Source: Heliopora coerulea (lineage: Eukaryota; Cnidaria; Anthozoa; Scleralcyonacea; Helioporidae). From it: 64,000 bases of DNA. Location of the stretch: contig JASJOG010000188.1 in the NCBI GenBank assembly GCA_030142905.1, positions 186,001 to 250,000 of the forward strand, in the 5' to 3' direction. A model generated the notes under the pieces. It was not told the DNA's origin. It worked only from the letters and a program-made list of their open reading frames with translations, and made no database searches. Positions 41,785 through 52,509 of the stretch are shown here, in pieces. Positions within the stretch are counted from its first letter, which is position 1; every line of letters begins with the position of its first letter. The position numbers were made by a program, and so were the translations under genes.

Positions 41785-43015
41785 AACAAAAACAGTTCAT
41801 CGTAAACTTTTGACGGTAATTCGTGATGCGTAACAGAAGGTCATTTCGTTTAAATACCGACACAAAACTAGCAAATTTCGATGACGACTGAGTATTCTAA
41901 TTAGAATACAAAACAATGATGACTCTGAAGATTGAAATCATTATTATTCTCAACCCACTTGGACAATCTTGTAGTTTCGTGATGATGACTACAAGTTAGT
42001 CAAAACATAGAGAATAAAAATGATTTCAGTCTTTGGAGTTACGATTGTTTCGTATTGAATTAAAAACCAGCAAAGTTAGCCATACCTATCATAATAAACA
42101 AAACTTCAGTACAATACTTTCCCATCGGTTTGTACCGCTTCTTCCAAATCCTATAACTTTTCATCAAACTCCACACTTACTGAAGGGTAAACAACAAACA
42201 AATTATTTGAGACCAGATGTGAATGTTCTTCAAGCTGCTGACACAGATGAACGATTTCTTAGCCCCAGGCGGGTACTAAGAATTTGCTTTTTCTGAGTAA
42301 AGGAGCTGGACAAATGTCCACATGTCATCTGTTGTAACACCAAGCTGCCATGTATGTGCAGCATTTGTGGATAACACTCAGCTTGTTGTTCAGGATTCTG
42401 TGATTCTCCAAGTACTGACGCATCCTCTAGAGAAGTTGACTAATCAACTGGGAGTTACAATTCTCGTTTTTATTCTTTGATAAATATAAATACTTTATGC
42501 GAATAACATTCGAAATAGCGGATAATCAACCAGGCACTTGGCGTGATCGTCACGACATTCTGCAGCCGTTTAATATGACGATGATAACAATTCTGTATAC
42601 ATGATATAGAGTGACACTATAGAGAAGGGGCTCCAATCAAGTTACCTATTTTGAATAAGAATCACTACTCAATGTGGAAATCTCGTCGAAAACTTAAATA
42701 ATGTATGTGGACACCAAATAGTGTGGATATCTCCCCAAGAATATTATAATATTATAGCATAGAATGAATTTTTAATAAAATGTTTTTGCAACCGTACTTT
42801 TATATTTGTCGAACAAGAAGAATAAAGACTCGTTACTCCCATTTGACTTGTTAACTTCTGCAAAGGATGTGCCAACAGTTTGATACTCGAAGGATCTTAA
42901 ACCATAACCTGAGTATTAAGCAGATTTAGTTGGCAGTTAGGGGAATAATTAGGCCTAATGTAGAATGTTAGTCTGGTTGGAGGTGTAGGAGGTAAGGTAT
43001 ATATCTTTGGAAGTG
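41785..43015. other. No confident gene seen
   Basis: AT-rich, presumably intronic. The frame at 42033-42296 ends in a tRNA-like flank word (GAACGATTTCTTAGCCCCAG) and is not a gene. Confidence 0.45.
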
Positions 43016-43019
43016 TGGG

Positions 43020-43260
43020 AGCGTGGAGATATCTTGAATGATAGATGAACGTTCGTCAAACTCTATCCTCAGAAAAACGATTTCTGAGTCCCAGACGGAG
43101 ATCGAACCCGCAACCTTCGAATGACCGGTGAGACAGGTCGCACATAGGTCGAACTTGCCCCTCAGCTCACCATCTGAGTCTTGGTAGCTCAATGTTTAGA
43201 ACGTCTCACCGCTCATCAGAAGTTTGTGGGTTCGATCCCGGTCTGTGGATAGAGCTTGAC
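43020..43260. repeat. Inverted pair of tRNA-like modules, pair 5
   Basis: Minus half about 43075-43135 (GGGTTCGATCTCCGTCTGGG; its A box is lost to a deletion). Plus half 43182-43246 (GGTAGCTCAATGTTTAGAAC, GGGTTCGATCCCGGTCTG). The core between them holds CAGGTCGCACATAGGTCGAA and CCTCAGCTCACCATCTGAGT. The outer flanks GATGAACGTTCGTC and GACGAATGTTCATC are inverted too. Confidence 0.75.
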
Positions 43261-43299
43261 GAATGTTCATCTCTCATTCATGTTTAGAATAGGAAGCCA

Positions 43300-44880
43300 C
43301 CTAAAATTAAGAATGTTTACGAATAATTTTAGCTGATAAACTGAAGGATAAATGTAATAATCTCAACGATTCCGTATCCAACTACCAGCCAGTAATTAAC
43401 AGCCATTTCTTCTTTTTTCCTTCCTAAGTACTAATTACCATTCTACGTAACGTGTCGGATATTGCGTGAAACCGTGAAGAGGAATGAGGTGAGTATGAAG
43501 ACTACTTTAACTTCGTACCTCACGTAGTTGACCGTTAACAACTTAATACAACTAACTACAATTAAGTCCGTCGGCGCTATTTTACCGCTATTTTGCCGGA
43601 TAAAGAGTTAAGATCACTTTATTTTTTGATGGGTCAAAAATTTCAGCTCACCTAATTTTGAAGTCAGGATATCAGAATAACGTAATTTCAGAAGTACTTT
43701 CCAACCAGGCAGAAAACCGTCGACATGTAAACATAAAAACAGAGTATTCCATAGGCATTAATAACGTTTCGAGCAAAGGCCCTTCGTCAGAAAAAACCGT
43801 TTTTTCTCCCTGACGAAGGGCCTTGGCTTGAAATGTTAGAAAACAACTCTTTACATTTCGGTATTACTCAGACCTTTCTAATTATTTCATATGTAAATAA
43901 GGCTGAAACGTATTTTCATGCCTTTGTTAATTAAAATATACCTCTGACTAGACGGCATCTGGCTCCTTGTCGTCGTCAAATTCTTTCTACCAATTGAATA
44001 CAATTTAAAAATTTGTTAAAGACAAACGGTTAACGCCGTTTGTAAGATGTCGAAGTTCGAACAACCTACGTTCCAGTCATAAATGAAACTTTACGAAGAC
44101 TAACAACGTTGAAAAAAAGTTTTATAAAAATTGTCTAGTCTTAAGATCAAGTTGCTGTTTTGACTAAACATGAATGGATATTCTTTATAAGAAGATTTTT
44201 AGACTACATGTAAAGATTTTATACTAGAACATGGATAATTTACTTCAGTATAACAATGACCCAATGTAACATATTTCGGAAACAAACTTTGCGCCAAGCA
44301 AAATTAGAGGGTAAAGAAGTCAACTGGAAGACACCACCATAGTTTACGGTGTGCATGCTGTATTTTGGATCAAAAACACTACGCTATCCATTCCATGGAT
44401 TCAACGAGTCTGAGAAGATTGTAAGACTTCGTCCACTAAATAAATCCAAAGTAAACACATTCATCGATTATTCTGTGCTCCAAATGCAGAACTATCCCAT
44501 GAAAATGTGGCCTTATGGCAGTCCCAATCTACCAACCCAACCACCATCCTCAGATATAACATCACACTAAAGTACATACTTCATTTCATCATCTTTTTTT
44601 CTCGTCATTTGATCCCCGGCAGATTCTTCTGATACAAAATTTTCCTTTGTCTCAGCAATGAGTTGAGGTCGGACAACATCGAATGCGCTCATAATCCCTG
44701 CATTCCTTGAATAACATGCAAATAAGAAATAAAGTAATGTAGTCAGCGGTATAGACCGTATGCAGTTGACGTCATAGTCGCCATGTTGCTGTTTATTAAC
44801 AAAGGCACTTAGATCTTCTTCAGTTAGGTACACCAACAAGACCGCCATACCCTTTGTTATTTGAGTATCTGGGGACCGAG
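43300..44880. other. No confident gene seen
   Basis: Apart from the motifs at 43.8 kb this is plain intron-like DNA. On the minus strand, 43985-43950 has a possible small exon: AATTGGTAG acceptor, then KEFDDDKEPDAV and a stop, or, in another frame, a donor CAGAG/GTATAT. The 44567-44848 minus frame has no known motif. Confidence 0.35.
43763..43838. ncRNA. Two hammerhead-ribozyme-like motifs, inverted
   Basis: Minus strand 43790-43763: CTGACGA, a short stem, then GAAACGTT. Plus strand 43810-43838: CTGACGA, AGGGCCTTGGCTT, GAAATGTT. CTGANGA..GAAA is the hammerhead core, and GGGC..GCTC can pair as stem II. An extra A next to stem II and the lack of a proven stem I and III make activity doubtful. 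Similar but weaker motifs lie at the Penelope-like ends (17859-17886, 23910-23940). Such ribozymes are known in Penelope-like elements. Confidence 0.4.
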
Positions 44881-45235
44881 TGTGTAATATTTAGGGACAG
44901 ATTACATGGGAAAATTTCAGTTCGGCAGACCGGGTTGAAAAAAGTCCCGATTACGTAAAATATTTCAACCCAGGCTGAAAGTGAAATCGAAAGCGAACCC
45001 AGGAAGGAATTTGTCTGTAGCCTTTGTTGTTTTGGCAATTTACATCTTCCCACGCCTGTCAATCACCTTTTCAGCAAGGGCTGAAATTTTTTCGTGCAAT
45101 TACATGGGATTTTCCAGTCTTGGTAGCTCAAACTGGGCTGAAACTTTCTTCATGTAATCGCGAGCTCCGTTTCTCGAGTATTTTAACGGAAGGCCGGGCT
45201 GAAATTCTCCAGGTAATCATCCCCTTAAGACCTAA
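44880..45235. repeat. GGGCTGAAA/CATGTAA array, copy 2
   Basis: Several short blocks of GGGCTGAAATTT followed by CATGTAAT or its complement, some inverted (CAGTTCGGCAGACCGGGTTG, AACCCAGGCTGAAAG). It looks like a decayed foldback repeat related to 39960-40145. Confidence 0.5.
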
Positions 45236-45239
45236 AACC

Positions 45240-46490
45240 ACAGCAATACTAGCAGGTTCTGACAACAATAAGCGCCCAGAAGTCTAAACAAACTGAACAT
45301 CGCCACATGCAATAGATTTTCCTGTAAACGTCTCATTTGAACCCAGAATATTCAATGTGGCTGACTGATCTACATCACTCAATCAGCTACAAGCATACAT
45401 TTTTTTTCACTTGTGGGACAGTACACCGAAGTTGGATGTTTATGTAAAGGACATCGTTCCATCTACAACTCTTCAACATCCATAATAACTTCAAAATATT
45501 AATATAATAGAGGAGACTGGAAATATAAACATCGTATTCCTTTCACTTCGACGAAAAGAAAACAAATGCTGCATTGCAACACGAATATTATTTTGCCAGA
45601 GTGCTGTTTACTAATAAAAAATCCTTGTTGTTCCTCGTTTTTCTTGCTCGTTCAGCTCAGTTGAACCGCAGAATATAGAACAACCATCTGTATCTTGAGT
45701 ATGTTTAAGTAAATCATGTGTAACTCTCATCAGGACAAAAACGTATGCGATATGGGTTTTTTTTTTTGACGTTTTTCCTCTCAAATGTTTAGTATAATAA
45801 CCCAATCTTCCCCCATGCAAAAATGTTCCCCGGGTTAAATGAAATGTTCTATCATTATGCCAAAAAATAATTTTGAAACCGAAAAACCTAAAATGTACAG
45901 TTCTGCAAATTTTTGCGCTATATAATTCCAAAATTTAACTGAGAGGCTGAGCTCGAAGTTAAGTGATGCAATGCTTCTTGGCCAAGCAGGCATTAAAGTT
46001 AGAAAGGAATGGCGTTGAAAACTTCTGGCGGTTCTGACCGAGTTTCAACAGTTAAAGGGTAGGACTACCGGTAGGTTAACTCTGTCCTGACAGCATTAGT
46101 CTTTTATTATTCTAACTATAACGCGCGTGCGATGGCTACGCACAAGGGTATATCGCGTAAAATTGAATTAATAAGGATGAATTTTCGGTCTCACAGTAGA
46201 TAGATGGACCCATACTAGTGTTGTTAAACTGTAATCGTGAATATCAGTCGAGCTGGATCAGGATATTACAAACCAAACACTTGGTCCAGAGTTTTACCAG
46301 GAGTTAGATGGCTACGTAGTTGGACATGCAGGGTGGAATTGAATAATTAATTATGTATAAATCAAGATGAAGAAGTTAAAAGACGCGTAACATTATCTCG
46401 TGCATAAATATCTTGGGACACAAGGCACCTTAAAAAAATCAGTTCATTTTATTGTTTCAGGTTTTGCATGGCGGTTTTCGGTTTTTAATT
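45240..46490. other. No confident gene seen
   Basis: The 106-codon minus frame at 45611-45931 is the longest here. It has no motif I recognise and no supporting splice sites. AT-rich. Confidence 0.4.
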
Positions 46491-46494
46491 CGAA

Positions 46495-46565
46495 TCGCCT
46501 CACCTTCGCTACAACCTGACGATTTTACTCGTCATAGTGGCACATTCTGCATGGAAGCGGTTATA
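46495..46565 (+). repeat. Short repeat SR60 copy
   Basis: CTACAACCTGACGATTTTAC then TCGTCATAGTGGC, a decayed member of the SR60 family. Confidence 0.55.
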
Positions 46566-46777
46566 ACTAATCCTAATATAACTCCTTACTTGTTATGTTC
46601 ATTTGGTTACTTCTGACCAGATGACCATAACAAGGAATTACGGATTGACGACGCTTTTGTCTTTTACTCCTTCCATGCTTTCCTCTTGAGAGCAACTAAG
46701 ACCAGAAAGATCCCTTTCCACCGCAGAACACTGTCGAAGAAAGGTTTAAAATAGGTTATCAAGACTGATCTGATTCG

Positions 46778-47442
46778 TATGCCGCATTTTCTCCAATAGA
46801 CATCCACTATCCAATCAATGCCTCTCTCTAATAAACGCTCACTCAATTCATAAAAATATTTAATAAACGTCCTCCTTCCAAGAAACGCGCCCAAGTGAGT
46901 CAAATCGGCCCGTTTGAGAAATTGTGAAATCCTTCAAAACCTGCGCGCTTAACCTTCCAGTCGACGGACCTGAAGATCATTTCATTCACTGCTTCAAGGA
47001 ACAACAGTTGTGTGAAACTGGAGCGAGACAGCTCCAGTCTCAACTTTCAGTCCTGCAAGAATACGTTAGTCCCAATCCTTTCAAGGACATCGCTGATTCG
47101 GAATTCGAAGACGCAGATGACGAACTTCTTTTTAAGTCTGATGCGATGGCGTAGAAATTGAGTGAAAACTTCATTGCTGAATTGTGTGAAAATTTTTTTG
47201 TTTTTAATAGCTCATTCTGATGTTGAGGGCGTAGTAAATGAACCTTCTATCTTTCATTACTAACGATGATGACGGTGAAATTGACATTGTGTGAACATTT
47301 GCGTGAGATCGTGTGAATATTTTGTATTGTTAAAGTTGAAATACTAAATTTTGAAATGAACGCCCCTCGAATAAAGGCCTAACTTTACAGCTCAATTTTT
47401 CAATAAGCGCCCAGGGCGTCTATTGGAATAAATACGGTAGAC
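46778..47442 (+). mobile_element. TIR element with pogo-like coding relic
   Basis: The ends match in inverse: TGCCGCATTTTCTCCAATAG left, and the complement of CTACCGTATTTATTCCAATA right. Both ends carry ATAAACGC/ATAAGCGCCC words like those of the 28.5 kb element. The inside holds one plus-strand frame, described next. Confidence 0.6.
46912..47154 (+). pseudogene. C-terminal relic of a pogo/Tigger-like transposase (tentative)
   Basis: The frame reads SFKTCALNLPVDGPEDHFIH, CFKEQQLCETGARQLQSQLS, then FEDADDELLFKSDAMA and stop. A 'SF..CGL....DG.ED..IHC.K' stretch near the end fits pogo-type transposases as I remember them; no catalytic Asp is included. It could instead be another DDE family. Confidence 0.45.
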
Positions 47443-47924
47443 AATAACTTTCTTCAAGAGTACGCAGATATCGAAATCATTCTAAACACAGAGCTTTCAA
47501 TAACGTTTGAAGTAGATGTATGCCTGTATTTTATTAGGTTGCTTGTGAATCAAAGTAGCCGTAAGGCTCCCTGCTGCAGGGGATGTCTGGACGGTGTCCC
47601 ACAAAATTTTGCGAAGTCTAGACACTCGGAAATGCAATTTCCAGCATTGTGGGCATCAAATTTAGTGAAGCAAAAGACGAGCGTTTATGAACAAAAGTAA
47701 CGTGTACTTCGGTAACTCACAGCCACAGGAACTCCGGCTGTAGCCGACTTATAATGAAACCCCCCTGTAAATACTAGACGTCATTCACTTTATCAAGCCA
47801 TGATCAAGTTTAGTTATAAAATTTTGTTCGACGCTTGGCCGCCGTTAAAAGGAGAACAGTGTCGAAGTAATTGTTTGGATCTCGTTGTCTAATAGACTCT
47901 AGGCTAATGAACTGTAGCACGAGT

Positions 47925-48215
47925 ACAGGGGGTTGCTTACGGCACAGTGGTAGTAAATGTGTCCCTGACCACTCTAAAGATGGTTGGAATCCAGCTCCGT
48001 GCAATTACCTGATAAAAATCGCCTTGGTCACGTGTGAGAAGAATGTTTTCTAGTCTGACTCTACCAAGTACCCCCGTTTTCTCCGGATCATCCGGTTTCC
48101 TCCTGTAGCAATACTGGACCCAGGAGGGGTGGCCTTTACTCTAGGGAGAACGGTTCAGGTAGCTGATAAGGTGATCCAGTATAAATATACTTTGCAGGAA
48201 GGGTGATTACCGTTG
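47925..48215 (+). repeat. Dispersed SINE-like repeat, copy C
   Basis: GGCACAGTGGTAGTAAATGT, GGTCACGTGTGAGAAGAATG, GTTTTCTCCGGATCATCCGG, TTTCCTCCTGTAGCAATAC and GGGAGAACGGTTCAGG match copies A and B in order. Confidence 0.75.
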
Positions 48216-48219
48216 CACA

Positions 48220-49170
48220 AGCCTTAGAGGGTAGGAGAAGTGTATGCAACACCCGCAAGTTTCGAAATTTTATGTCATCAACGCTTAAAGCCAGATTCAC
48301 CTAGACTGCACTTTAGCGGACCCACCTTGCCTTTGTCGGTTTGGCTCTGGGAATGCTAGACGTTAATGAACAGTGATATTGGTGGGATTTTAGCCAGTAG
48401 TTCAAACAGTAAACCTTTTTGAGAAGTAAAATTCTTAATTTGTAGATATCTCTAGAAACAAGAGGTATTTTAGGTACCGTTGAAAGAATACTGGCTTTGG
48501 ATGTTTAAATTTCGCGCCAAAATCTCGTTTCCTTGTTTTTTAAGTCGATGGCAAAAGACCAGCGGCAAGGTGAGTCCGCTAAATTGCAGCAGAACACCAG
48601 ACTTTAAGCAACTGAAAATCATTTGCATGTGGCCCACAACTTCCGAAATCTTTTGCACGAATAAAGCAGGAAACGAGAACCATATTTGCAGAGGCTGCAC
48701 TTCTTTCACAACAAAGGAAGGAATACAGATCAGTATTTGTCAGCACAAGTATGCACCAAGTGTGTCAATTATTTGACAGGTACATGTTGAAAGAAAAGGA
48801 AGTAAGTAACAAGTAGAGAAGTAAAGGTTATATACCGTGACCGAGGTGTTTAAGCCATATATAAACACCTGAGGGCGAAGCCCGAAGTTTGACATACCAC
48901 TTAAACACCGAGGTAAAGGTATATAACCGACTTATGTCATTGTTGGTGAAATTTCAAAAGAAGTATTTGATTTGTCGGCTAAACATTCAGAAATGGCAAA
49001 ATTTCGGCAGAAAGTACATGAATATCTTAATAACGTTAATAAGTTATCTATCATCTCCCGGAGAACAAAGGAAACTGAGCTGACGATGATATAATTGAAC
49101 TTATTATATTAACTGTTGTCAGGAAGATGTCGCCGTCGGAACCTACTACAGTGCAGATTGAAAAACGGGA
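48220..49170. other. No confident gene; AACACC/TATAACC palindromes
   Basis: Near 48825-48935 the words GGTTATATACCGTGACCGAG, GTGTTTAA and TTAAACACCGAGG..GGTATATAACC are arranged as overlapping direct and inverted copies, a small dispersed repeat. Frames on both strands at 48470-48776 overlap each other and have no motif. Confidence 0.4.
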
Positions 49171-49180
49171 GAAAACTTAC

Positions 49181-49258
49181 TGGTTTGTCCCAAGTGATGG
49201 GCGGTACTGTTGACGGTAGGGCAAGCCTTTCATGTGCTGCAACAACAGCTGTAGACAT
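49181..49258 (-). CDS. Exon of unrecognised gene
   Basis: 78 nt, donor AAACCA/GTAAGT. It reads MSTAVVAAHERLALPSTVPP then ITWDKP. It may be a first exon (ATG in a fair context), or internal, since TTCTTGTTCAAG just before the ATG would serve as an acceptor. Either way phase 0 in and out. As an internal exon it would fit after 57344-57375 and before 41688-41780. No domain is recognised. Confidence 0.55.
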
Positions 49259-49477
49259 CTTGAACAAGAACTAGTAGAACAGTTAATTATATCAGGTGCT
49301 CAAACCCAAACACATTTCCAGCTTCTATTTAAAGCTTCGTTTTGTTAGCATCGAAGGGAAACTCCAACTCGTACTTGAAGAGTTACATAAAGTTTTGGAA
49401 TATCGAATTGAACATCATTAATAACATAGCGTACTACCTGCGCGATATGTTAATAATGATGCCTGCCCATCTGAGTC

Positions 49478-49556
49478 TTGGTAGCTTAACGGTTAGAGCG
49501 TCTCATTGGTCATCAGAAGGTTGCGGGTTCGATCTGCGGTCCGTCTGGAGCTCAGA
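49478..49556 (+). repeat. tRNA-like module, single
   Basis: GGTAGCTTAACGGTTAGAGC and GGGTTCGATCTGCGG with the family word AAGGTTGCGGGTTCG. It belongs to the same family as pairs 3-5, but the mirror half is missing. Confidence 0.65.
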
Positions 49557-49759
49557 CATCGTTTTTCTGGGGTGTGAGTTGGACGAACGTCCAACGATTA
49601 TCCCGGAATTCATACCTTGGCTTCCTGAACAGAACATCCAGTTCTGCTTGATGCTAAACAATTAAAGTGGGACAAGTTAGAAGTTGATATGCTGACGTTT
49701 CCATCAAGTCGTCAATCCAGTCACTTTAAAGGCGCTGTTAGAAATCGAGGCAATTACGC

Positions 49760-50400
49760 AAACAACAAAAGGGCGCAGCCAAGTTGAACAAAGAACGTTG
49801 AATGAGCGCCAAGTCTGTCTCGTAGATCAACAAATTTTTTCCGGTTGGCGGGAACGTAATTCAAGATCTGCTTGTCAAGCGATGGTGCAAAACATGCATC
49901 AGATTCAGGATGGGAATATTGACTAATAATTTCATTTACCTGTTTAAATTTAAGGCGGCGTCGTAGGTTCTTTTCAAGGAACTGGCAGAAGGGCTCCGAA
50001 GGGGACCATCTTCAAAATGCTGTTTTCTCTAGGTCGAAGCTGGATGAGTGGCCTTATCCGGGAATAACGCTTTTGGCGTTGTTCTCTACAGTCATCGACT
50101 GAGGGTCGGCTAAAAGTGGCAAAGAGCCAGCTAAAGTTGCCTTAATGGCAGTATCGATGAAATTTCTGGTTGTGAGATCATCGATTTCGGTCAGGTGCAT
50201 TGACAGTTGGTCTTCTTCAACCTATGTGAAAGTACGGGACCTTTGCCCACTTTTGTGCGAAAATTCATTTAATTTGGAATCAATGTCCGTGACGCGAGTG
50301 TTCCAAACCACAAATTGTTTGTTCATAGTATCGATACTTTCCAAAGTCTTGGTCATCGGGTCCTCTTTTAAGATGAGGTAATTTTCGCACCTTCCTTTGT
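49760..50400 (-). pseudogene. ORF1/gag-like frame, 3' part, broken
   Basis: The minus strand reads CENYLILKEDPMTKTLESID, TMNKQFVVWNTRVTDIDSKL (coiled-coil-like), then TEIDDLTTRNFIDTAIKATL, AGSLPLLADPQ and, after stops and a shift, SHPESDACFAPSLDKQILNY, VPANRKKFVDLRDRLGAHST. At least three in-frame stops break it. It begins exactly at the left end of the hAT element (50411), and its 5' part lies on the far side of that element at 56755-56848. It looks like the ORF1 or gag of a retroelement; the family is not known. Confidence 0.6.
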
Positions 50401-50609
50401 GTTTGTTATTACGGTGAGGCGGTTTTTATAAAAAACCGAAAATCGAAAGACGTCCGAAAAAAAACCGAGTGGACCGATTTTTTTAGAACGCGTTCGAAAC
50501 TACAGTTAAAAACATGCATGATTGATGACGCTACTCGTACAAGGTTTTAGCTTCGAAAATAAATATATTAATTAATTATAAAAACAACGTGATTACGAAG
50601 TACAAACTA

Positions 50610-51215
50610 ACGGATGGTGACTAAAAAAGTGGACAAAATTGATAAGCTTGATGTCAAAGCAATGATGCATGTGACGACTACACTACAAACGCTGGTAATG
50701 TTCAACAATTTATTTCAATCTTCTCGAAATGTACCCACAGGAGTAGTCTGGGTGATGTGTCAGCGGCTTTCCTTAACTTTGTCTTAACTGGTGGCATCAT
50801 ATCCTGGAATACTTTCCATTCAAGCTCACGGGGACATTCCTTTATCCGCAAAAGGTGTCAACTTTTCAGCTTTTTGTCCACTTCAAACTTTCCTTTCTGT
50901 TGTATTCCTTACTTGAAAGCTTTTGAGGATTTTATATGAACTGCTTCGAGCTATTCCTTGCTTGCTAAAATGGTTTACAGTACAAGCAACACCCCTATCG
51001 CTATGGACTTGGTAAAAATTTACAACAAGATATCTTCTATGTTTAAACCTCCACCCATTCATCGTCGATGTAGTGGACTTCAGGTTTAAGTTGTGTGAGC
51101 AATGCTTACTGGGGTAACAAGGACTTCACCTCCAGGCCATTTGACCAACATCCCACCGTTTTAGTATGGAAAAAAATTCATGTGAACTTTGTCCACTTTT
51201 TTAGTCGCCACCCGT
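50610..51215 (-). mobile_element. Tc1/mariner-like element, 606 bp, inside the hAT
   Basis: Ends ACGGATGGTGACTAAAAAAG and the complement of ACGGGTGGCGACTAAAAAAG, flanked by TA on both sides. The minus strand has an N-terminal helix-turn-helix relic (RRYLVVNFYQV, HFSKQGIARSSSYKILKSFQ) and then stops, so it is an internally deleted copy. Confidence 0.75.
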
Positions 51216-52509
51216 TACGAAGAAATGTGCAATATATACAGTAAGATAAGATTTACAATAAGATTTAAACATTTCACATTATTGTTTACAAGTATCGCAT
51301 TTACTATTTACAAATAACACACAAGCCGACAAGCGTCTTACAAGTTCTCGGCCAGGAACACAAGCTTATCGACTCTCTCAGGCATCAGCTGTGCTCGTGC
51401 CGGAGTACTAACTTGTCATGCTTTACTAAAAAGTCTCTCCGACGGCGAACTGCTTGCTTGGATGGAAAGATATCTTCTTGCTAATTGGCACAGCAACAGT
51501 AGTCGTTTCGCGTTTAGCTTTCACCATTGAAGAGCATCGTCACCTCCGTCAATAACTGGAAATGCAGAGATGTAGCTTTCGATTTCTTTGGAGAGACGAT
51601 CACGCGGGGAGACAGCTGGCTACGTCCTTTCTGACTTCTTGAAGCTCATTAACGCTCCAAGGCTGAGTTTGGCTTTCTTCGGCATAGGCACAGGCAGGAT
51701 ATCTTCTTCAACAGGCAATTCTAGAAAAACAGCATTTTTCAAGAGCTCTTACTTAACTTCATCAAGTTGTGATTGTTCATTCTCATCTTGGTCAGTGTCC
51801 ACTGACGCTCCTAAAAATTCAGTCTTATATCCTGGATCCAAAAAGGATGCAACATTCGTCAAAAGCTCCATGGAAGGATCGACATAACGAGATTTTAACC
51901 TTCTCAGGACCTCCTCCTTGATTTCCACTGTCAGTGTTAAATCATCATCCTGACGGGCCAACTCTGTCTGTCTTTGACAGGCGGTGAAGGATTGGTTTCA
52001 GCGCGCTGATGGTGACGTACTTGCTCGCTGACATGATATCGGTGAATTCCTTGAGCGAACCAAGTGCTTTATCATTGAACTCCAAAACCTCCAAGTCTTC
52101 CCACTTTGGCGCCAACTACGACGTGTCCTTGTCGTTGCCAACAACCTTCCTTATGGCCTTCTTGTTGCCCAGTACTCGGCTTATCATGTGGTGCGTTGAA
52201 CCCAGGGCGAACTGAGCACATCTAAAAACAGTGACACAACAGAGAGAATTAATCTATGGATTATGGAATTGTGTTAACTTAAAAAAATACATATTTAATT
52301 TTAAAGTAAAATAAAAACATATATAAAACTGCAGCAGTGTAATCACATCGTTTGAAATATCTGTCTATGGTATATAAGCCATATTCTGTTTACTCACCGA
52401 CATCAAATTCTTAAACTTTTGTTCCGGTTGCTCCGGAACTTGAGCGGTGGCAAGATCTCTTCGTCTCTTCCAGCTTGTTCCGAAAGCTGCCACAGTCTTC
52501 TTGCAAATA

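Noticed and set aside
44567..44848. 93-codon minus frame with protein-like look
   Set aside because: Partly overlaps a repeat-like region and shows no recognised motif; left unannotated.
45611..45931. 106-codon minus frame
   Set aside because: No domain, splice support or related copy; length is within chance for this much DNA.
48470..48776. Overlapping frames on both strands
   Set aside because: Mutually exclusive frames with no motifs; at most one could be real and neither has support.
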